Shown here piece after piece: positions 57,155-64,000 of a stretch of DNA of 64,000 bases. The translations under genes and the position numbers were made by a program. The DNA lies in NCBI GenBank assembly GCA_963971285.1, contig OZ020262.1, positions 10,360,745 to 10,424,744 of the forward strand, given 5' to 3'. The notes beneath the pieces are model-generated. The model worked only from the letters and a program-made list of their open reading frames with translations. It was not told where the DNA came from and made no database searches. Positions within the stretch are counted from its first letter, which is position 1; every line of letters begins with the position of its first letter. This DNA comes from Astropecten irregularis (taxonomy: Eukaryota > Echinodermata > Asteroidea > Paxillosida > Astropectinidae).

Positions 57155-60100
57155 GTCTGCAAACTTATCTTCCCTTTCTACGGATATTTGTCTGATGATA
57201 ATTAATAACTTATCGTTAAAATAAATAGAAACTTGTTACGGACAAAAACATGATCGGTCGCCGGTTTTTACACAACGTGACAGGCTAAGTGCAGTGTTTA
57301 CGCAATAGTATTATAGAGGGCGCTATTTACAATAACTGCAGATAAAAATCTAGCAAAATCAAAATAAAACACACGCACACAAAAAGATCAAAAAGGGGAC
57401 CAATTCCCCGCCTGTCAACCCCTTAATTGTGATCGTAGCAGACTGATTTTGCATAAGCTAGGTCTCTAGAAATTACATTCGTAGTCCTTTGGATTTGACA
57501 TAATAATAACGATTGCATGGGAAAGGCATTAGGCCCTATACCCGTGGGTTTTTCCATAAGGTTTAATTCCCATGTAATTAGCGGGCATCACGCGTTTCAA
57601 TTTTTTTTTCTTTTTGCAATTAATGTGATCCCATCGATCGAAGTTCCATACGGGATATCACGGAATTCTCCATAAAAGTTTCACCAAGAGGGCATCATAA
57701 TTTTCCAGCAAGCGCGAAACCTAGAATGACTGCACGGCACCAGGTTCAGATCCATTTTTGTGCTAGAGTTGGAAATAACTCTCTCAATAGTTCTCTATAG
57801 GCCTTTAGCTATATTTTCCATGAGGGCATTACGAGAAGTTGTGGAATTTTTGACTTTTTCTTCAAGAGGGTGGGGTCACGTCGTTTTACATCTTTAATAA
57901 ACCCCAAAAACTAATTGCTATGAATATCCGATAGAGTCACATAATCATACAATTCATATTTTTTTTTTTTGGTTTATTTCGTCTGTGAATTAAATTCACT
58001 CTCATTTTCTTATTATTTAAATACAGCCATTTTATGATTTCGTACACCTTCACTACTCTTATTCAGACTACCACCTTTTACAGAATATTATACACATTGT
58101 CATAAAATATTTTGTATACATAAACGATCTTGAATTAAGCTTGAAGATTTTGAATATTAAGTAATTCAATGCAATCTTAACACGGTCCGGATTGTCAAAC
58201 AACAAATACATAATGTAGAGTCTATACCAAGCAGGCTGCAGCCAATGAAATGTCTTAATTGCCTTTGGGGCAATGCGCGTGCGCGGTTTTATACGCAGTC
58301 TAACCTCGTCCCCAGGGGTACGATATAACTACGTTGGGATGCACACGCGCCGATTGTGTCGAGGTTGCATGGAATTAAAGTAAATAATACAATAAACTAA
58401 GAAGAGTACTTGTATGTAAATGTGTTTAATTTTTGTTATGTAACATTTATATTGGAAAAGTTCATGATAAAAATATTGTACAATTTATTATCCAGAAACC
58501 CTTATTATCTCCCACATATCTCGACTCATATTTTGTACAATTTAAAACAAATTATGTTACTGCATTTATTAATTGGGACTTTTCGGTTAAAACAATTGAA
58601 TTTCAACTCAATGTTATACCTTGGGAAAAAATTAAAAAATATATATTTAGTACCGTGAATAAATCATTGAAGTATGCTGTTTCTATAAACATTTCCTTTG
58701 CATGATTTAATTTTTTTTTAAAGAGTAAACTTGTAAAAACGTATACTTTTGGTCTTTTAACAATTGTAAATGCTTTGACAAAATGTCAATCAATGACTTC
58801 GTTTTTTTCTTATCAAAGTTTGCATAAAATATACAGAATTACATTTTTGTTACAATTTGTTTACATTTAGTACTCTGGAACAATGCTTTACAGTTATAGT
58901 CCCTTTACACAGTCATGATACAAAATGTTTCACTTCAAAAAAAAATTCCCTGATGTAACATTAAATAAAAGCTTAAAAAAAAAAATTAAAAACATGATTG
59001 TAAGCCTATAAAAGCTTGCAGAAAATTTAAGTCAATAAATTTACATTACAACTTTCGTTTATCAATGTCGTTTCCCTGTTTATCACATAGCTAATGACTC
59101 TGTTTTTTCGAAGAAAGAAATATACAAGTGTCAGATTATATAGGGTGTATAGTTTGAAAAGAAAAATGGCGCCCGCTGAGCTGGCTACACAAATGTTTTC
59201 CCATTATACAGTTTCCCTGTTCGGTTCTGTTGAAAGTGAAACAGGATTTTCGGTTTCGGCGCTCGATTTGTTTGTCTTCTTCCATGGCGTGCCAGTAGCT
59301 AACAATAAAAAAAGAACGGTTCGGGGAATTTCCAATGAATGGCATTCCTAAAGAATAAAAAAACAACGGCCATAGATAAAAAGCATAAAAAGCCCCCCCC
59401 CCCCCCCAGTGGCGATGAAATTATTTTCCATTCAAGTTCAGGTTGGTTTTTTGTGTGAATCCTACACACATGACCAGCTTCATCAGAATGGTTGTGGGCA
59501 GTTAAATAGGGGTATACAAAGTTTCAAGCATAGGCCTATACTTAAACAAGTTCCAATATATGAGTTTTAACAACAGCGTGCTAAGAAACACACTATGTAA
59601 TACCCCTCATAGATTTACATACATTCCATGACAAACCAAAATTTCTATTCATGTTGCTGGGTGACTCAGAATTTCATTTTTTTTGTTCCCCCAAAGTGTG
59701 CAACACATGCCTCATTTTGACAGAGCCAGCCACACAAGCAACGACAGCCGTGTGCACTGCTACGATAGCCTGGCACTTGTGGTGTGTTTTTCTGCTCTAT
59801 TGTGCCGAGTCACAAAGCAAGTATAATTCAGTACAAAATATGGCCTTATATCGGCCTTCAAATTGTTTGCCGTGATTCGATGACCGAAAAAAAGGGACCC
59901 CTCTTTCTATCATTATAATTTTGTAGCCAAAAATAATAAAGATCTAGTTATTTGTGCCAATTCGAGACCAAGATGGTGGGAAATTTCCCCCTGGGTGTTA
60001 TGAGAGCTTTGTTGGTGCAATTAAATTTCAAGAATTGGTTACGAAGAATTGAGGTCAAGAATCCGGACAAAAAAGATCACGCACACTAGCAGGAAAGGGA

Positions 60101-61660
60101 ACAGAGTTCACGCAAACACTCCAGTGCAGGTTGTACCCCTGTAATGTCTTTCGTACAGAAATTAAATGTTTGCTTTTAAATTTCGATAACGTTCTTGAAA
60201 ACCATTCCAACTCACTCTCTGGTTTTCGTTGGACCCTAGTTGGACGTTAAGTTCCCCAGGGCGGGATTTCACCCACTTTAAGATCAGGGCCCAATTTCAT
60301 TGAATCCATTACGGGCTATTTTGGTGCTTACGGGCTATTTTGGTGCTTACGGGCACCGCACTGCTATGCGTGAAATCTATTTCATGGAATCCGTGAGACT
60401 CTCGGTTAGCGAAGAATTTCTAACCGCCTAGGGACAAAACCCATAAAGCACTAAAAACCTTGCTAAAACATAACAAAAACTCGCTTAGTAAAATCAGGTT
60501 ACCAGCTAGACAGACCCAACGTGAATGCACAAGTGATGACACAGGAATTTAGCTGGTATCCTGTTTTTCATCAAGGAAAATTTTTAAAGTGAAGATTTTT
60601 TTTTTTTTTTTTTGGCGCTGAAGCAGTTTTGTGAACTTGGCAGGTCAAATTTCGTTATAGTCCGCTAGATTACTGAGGACTGATATTTGGTAGAAGATAC
60701 ACCAAAAACAAATATTATGCAGCAAATTAAGTCATAAAAGTCATAAAGTCATAAAAAAAGAATAGAAAAGTTTTTCACTACAGTATAAGTCTTCTAAACC
60801 AGGTGATACAAATTAATTACGGGTAAATAAAAATCATGTTTATATATACAAACACACCAATGGGGAATAATTATTATAAAAGTATCAAAAGTCGCTTAAA
60901 ATGATAAAGGAATGAAAAGAAAAGAAACCCTTTTTGATTAAAAAAAAAACACTGACAGTTTTTGCGACAGCATTGTCGTTTCCATGGAAACTTACTATTA
61001 TTTCCGAAAGTTGTCATTTTATCTAATTTGTACAGATTTCGTGATAACTATCTATATACTGCCAAAAAAATCGTTTATTGTAATCCATATGAAAATTAAG
61101 TTTACATACAGAATTATTTATCAACTGTGCAACGTGTGGCAATAATTCCGTATAAAATTCGTTCGTTTTTTTCTTGTAAAATGTCATTTTCCCCATTACT
61201 AGCTTGTTAGTTGTCTCTTATTATACCTTTGTCATATTCCCATCCTAATAATAAAAAGACAAAGAGTGCCTCTTCTGTTCCCAAAATTATTCATACATAA
61301 TTATGTGGTCAGCCCCGTGATTCTACATGTATGTTCTACAAGTTCTTCGCGAAACTTCGTCTGAAGTGTCAATTTAATTGCAGCGCCAGAGTTTACAGGC
61401 GTAAGACTCTTATATATAGGTATCATAACTTGCTTCATAAAAAAAGGTCGCGTTATACAAAACTGGGTCAGCAAACAACATTCCACGTCTTGTGTTTTGC
61501 TCTCAAACTTTACCAAATTGCTCTACATTTACTAACTATGTCTTGGCATAAAAGGAAAACAATATTATACATTTTAGATATAAGATTGAGTGGAATTGGC
61601 CAAACACCCATTTTAATTTTATACCAAGCGTTTTCTTCACCTTAGCAACGTGACAGCTGC
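57155..61660. other. GFM1 upstream region and gene-free spacer
   Basis: No supported gene between the GFM1 start codon and the 3' end of the PTB gene. The first few hundred bases must hold the GFM1 promoter; no TATA box is obvious. Visible items are a C16 run at about 59394-59409, and a 22 bp direct repeat ACGGGCTATTTTGGTGCTT at about 60310-60350 inside a palindromic CAATTTCATTG element. The short open frames here are AT-rich and unsupported. Confidence 0.45.
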
Positions 61661-61664
61661 ATTG

Positions 61665-61940
61665 ACCCTTTTGTGAATAGACCGGAAGTGTGCAGTTGAG
61701 GTGTATGTCAAATGCATTGTGGGACAGTTCTAAAAAGTTGGCGCAAAAAATAGCAGTCTGGTTCCCTGCCCAAAGATTCCCTGACAACTCTTATTAAAAA
61801 TCTTAGATTTGACAGACAATAGTCGGGAGATTCTTGGGTCTGGGAAACAGACTTACAAAATAGTTGGCGTAAAAGTTTGAGTGGAAACTGTCCCAGAATG
61901 CAGTTCTCACATACCTTCACTGCACACTTCCGGTTTGATG
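61665..61940. mobile_element. MITE with ETS-site ends (ACCGGAAGTGTGCAGT)
   Basis: Left ACCGGAAGTGTGCAGT and CAAATGCATTGTGGGACAGT are matched inversely by ACTGTCCCAGAATGCAGTT and ACTGCACACTTCCGGT on the right; arms are ~55 bp. It lies ~85 bp downstream of the PTB gene stop codon and so probably within its 3' UTR. It is non-coding. Confidence 0.7.
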
Positions 61941-62024
61941 GATTCTTCCTCAGCCTGTCTGGATTGAAATTCTCGCGAGACATCACGATTCTCACGAGAC
62001 ATCACGAGAAGTGCATATTAAGCT

Positions 62025-64000
62025 TTACTCCCAGTCCGGGCGAATATCGTAGACGATTTGCTGTTGGCGATCGCGATCGCGTCCCCGCCTCCCACCGTGA
62101 TCCTGCCTGACGTAGACCTCTTCCTGCGGGTAATCATCTTCCTCATCATCATCTTGGAAGCTGTACCGCAGGGAGTAAGGCTCGGGCTCCGGGTCCCTCC
62201 GGCCGCCACCACCACCACCCTGGCTCCGGGAAACGATCAGGCGATCGGGGAGGGATGGCAACTCATCTTTGGGCCTTTGGTTGTATGCGGAGATGTTGGG
62301 AAGAACACCGTCGTGCCAGTTACGGAAGTATTCTGACGGATATAGAGGACGTAAAATACACGGATATAATTATTGCAAGACTAGGGGCGTTTACGAAACG
62401 GAGGCTCAGGCTCTGTCTCAGGCTCCGGCTCCATTTTGCGAATCCATTCCGTGAAATAACTGGTATCATTCGTATCAAAATAGAAGTTTTTGGCTGTGGT
62501 TCTCTCTACAGTAGACCCTCTGATTGGAAACAGAGTTTCAGCTTCAGTGAAAAACCACAGCCTATATTTTCAGCATAAGGATGTCAGAGCTGGAGCCTGA
62601 GCCTAAGCCTCCGTTTCGTAAACGCCCATTAGTATCCGTCGTCAAAATGAAAGACTAATTTTTCGTTATTCTGAGGTGTGGCGCGGCCAGGACAGTGAGA
62701 GGGCGCTATCTCTTTGCAGCTGGTATACCAAAGGGTCTTTCGGCTCTGGCTTCGTCTCCACTTCGCACATCCATTTTATTTAGTATTAAAAAGGTATCAA
62801 AATAGATGCTTTTGGCTACGGCTTTCGGCATTAGATTATAGTAATAGTAGTAATATAGTAGACACAATTTTAACGGTATGTTTCTAACATCATCAGCTTT
62901 ATACCCTGTAGGTTATAGGAAAATCTGTGCCGATTTCTGTTTCGGTATGCTATCAAAGTATGATAGTACCAGTAGTGTAGACACGTCCTCAGACCTGGGG
63001 GAGTTGATCGTGTAGCTGGGTCGTACTTCCATATACGTTTGTGCACAAAATCATTTTTTATATATATAACAAGTGAAAACCTGGGGGGGGGGTTGCAACC
63101 CCCCTAGCCCCCCGGGATCTACGCCCATGGATAGTACCTTTAACATTTAAAATCGACTTTGTGGAGAAAAATCATTATCTTTACCCGACAGGTTTTTATT
63201 CGGAATTGAAACTACATGTACTTACCGGCGCCACCCATGTCCATACGGGCCCTGCGGTCCTCCATGCGGGACTGATTCTCCTCGTTACGGACCCATTTCT
63301 CGTAGGCCAGACGGAAGGCGTCTGAGATTGAACGAGTGATCGTCTTGCACTCCTCCGTGCTGTTGCACTCGAAGACGTGGCAGAGGAAGCGGTTGCTGCG
63401 TCCGCGAGCTACCATGGAGAAGACCCTGTCGTAGGAAGGATCGGCTGCCACGTAGTGGATCATGTTGATGGGGATGTGCTGAACGTCCCTGGTCTCTGAA
63501 GGAGGAAAGAACATAACGAAACAAATACAAGTAATTACCTTAGACCTATTTTGTGATTTTGGTGAGTTTTCCTTGATTTTGTTTTTCTTGTGGTTGTCTG
63601 TAAAAAAAAGAAAAGAGGAAGGTATGTTTGCGGTGACACCATGTAATCTATTATGTGAGAGTGTGTGGTTCTGAGAAGAACCGATGGTATTATCTCGACG
63701 TTCCGAACAGTGTGCTCTGTTCTTCTTCAGGAGAGTGTTTGTAAACTTACGGTTTTCCATAATGGATATTTTTTGAGCGGTGATATTGAGAGTGTAGCGA
63801 GGGATTGCGACTCCTCGCTCTTTGTAAACTCCGGCGCGGTCTCGTATCTCCTTCACCAGACCGTTCAGCTCCACCACGCTGGGCTCGGAGGACTTCACGC
63901 GAGTGGCTCCGAGGAAGACCAGTCGGAAGAAGGTCTTGGAGAACTTGTCGGCAGCGTAGTCGCCATTTGGTGACGAGTCGACTCCGTTGTGTTCAGGGGA
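62025..64000 (-). CDS. PTB-domain adaptor protein, 3' part
   Basis: Three exons are visible, 63751-64000 (open at the window edge), 63226-63495 and 62025-62332; phases fit and give at least 275 codons before the stop. A phosphotyrosine-binding (PTB/PID) domain starts near FRLVFLGATRVK, continues through YTLNITAQKISIMEN and IPINMIHYVAADPSYDRVFS, and ends in the usual C-terminal helix SISDAFRLAYEKW. The tail is charged and low-complexity (a Gly6 run, DDDEEDDYPQEE, an Arg/Asp-rich stretch, IVYDIRPDWE). PTB domains of this type (Dab, GULP, LDLRAP1, Numb) bind NPxY-type tails of membrane receptors, so a cytoplasmic endocytic or signalling adaptor is likely. It is not assigned to one subfamily. The N-terminus is outside the window. 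Confidence 0.8.
62385..62632. mobile_element. GGCTCA-type MITE, copy 5 with intact ends
   Basis: Begins GGGGCGTTTACGAAACGGAG and ends CCTCCGTTTCGTAAACGCCC, with GGCTCA-type hexamers directly inside each end and the usual core (TTTTGGCTGTGGTTC, CACAGCCTATATTTTCAGCA). It is the best-preserved copy and defines the termini. It lies in the last intron of the PTB gene. Confidence 0.8.
62740..63142. mobile_element. Fragments of GGCTCA-type and family A MITEs
   Basis: 62740-62830 matches the left part of the GGCTCA-type family (TTCGGCTCTGGCTTCGTC, then GATGCTTTTGGCTACGG). 62870-62975 is a family A piece (CAAAGTATGATAGTACC). An inserted GGGGGGGGGTTGCAACCCCCC palindrome-like segment follows before a last family A end at about 63130-63142. 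Confidence 0.55.
63625..63735 (-). repeat. Penelope-type or hammerhead-like repeat fragment
   Basis: On the minus strand CCTGAAGAAGAACAGAGCAC is followed by ACTGTTCGGAACGTCGAGA. CTGAAGA, a GAACAG/CTGTTC stem and GGAAC-GTC resemble a hammerhead core with one substitution. GCGGTGACACCATGTAAT upstream recurs at 46037 and 49768. It lies in an intron of the PTB gene. Confidence 0.45.

Noticed and set aside
59094-59366. 85-codon plus-strand frame with MAPAELATQ
   Set aside because: No homologous domain recognised, no splice sites of note, and the opposite strand is also open.

Overview
The window is eukaryotic nuclear DNA from an animal. Every recognised gene is split by GT-AG introns, the proteins are metazoan types, and most of the sequence is non-coding and full of short transposons. 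The repeat style, with many miniature inverted-repeat elements, tRNA-derived pieces and tracts such as ACATGTACATGT, fits a marine invertebrate, perhaps an echinoderm or another invertebrate deuterostome. That placement is an inference and is weak.

Layout. 0.9-15 kb is a gene-free block of Helitron-like non-autonomous elements. Four are on the minus strand (0.88-8.2 kb) and four are in a head-to-tail array on the plus strand (9.5-14.16 kb), followed by a diverged relative to 15 kb. About fifty TGACGTCA palindromes lie in this block. 15-24 kb holds one candidate orphan exon (minus, 17.9 kb), a 2.2 kb fold-back element with a ~83 bp repeat array, and several MITEs. 24.7-31.3 kb holds two tandem minus-strand genes that encode a RING finger, a ubiquitin-like domain and a TerD (tellurium-resistance type) domain. 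A recent 922 bp tandem duplication follows at 31.2-33.0 kb; it carries a piece of the second gene's first exon and a tRNA-Thr-derived hairpin element. 35.9-37.9 kb is an MSANTD3-like Myb/SANT gene (minus, two exons); the end of its first exon is copied in inverted orientation at 39 kb. 40.6-43.7 kb is a plus-strand, three-exon secreted NlpC/P60-like amidase that resembles the domesticated Tae2/Dae2 antibacterial enzymes, with a clear TATA box and initiator. 46.4-57.15 kb is a complete 20-exon mitochondrial elongation factor G1 gene (GFM1, minus, 748 aa). 62.0-64.0 kb is the 3' part of a PTB-domain adaptor gene (minus), which runs off the window end.

How the genes relate. GFM1 and the Myb/SANT gene look like ordinary conserved genes. 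The RING-UBL-TerD pair and the Dae2-like amidase are accessory genes whose key domains are best known from bacteria, and they sit within 20 kb of each other. A role in stress response or innate immunity is an inference.

The repeats are as informative as the genes. Three unrelated MITE families share TTAAAGG termini. One family has terminal repeats built from a variable number of GGCTCA hexamers. Several loci carry hammerhead-like motifs. The Helitron-like elements have terminal hairpins whose stems change in a compensatory way between copies.
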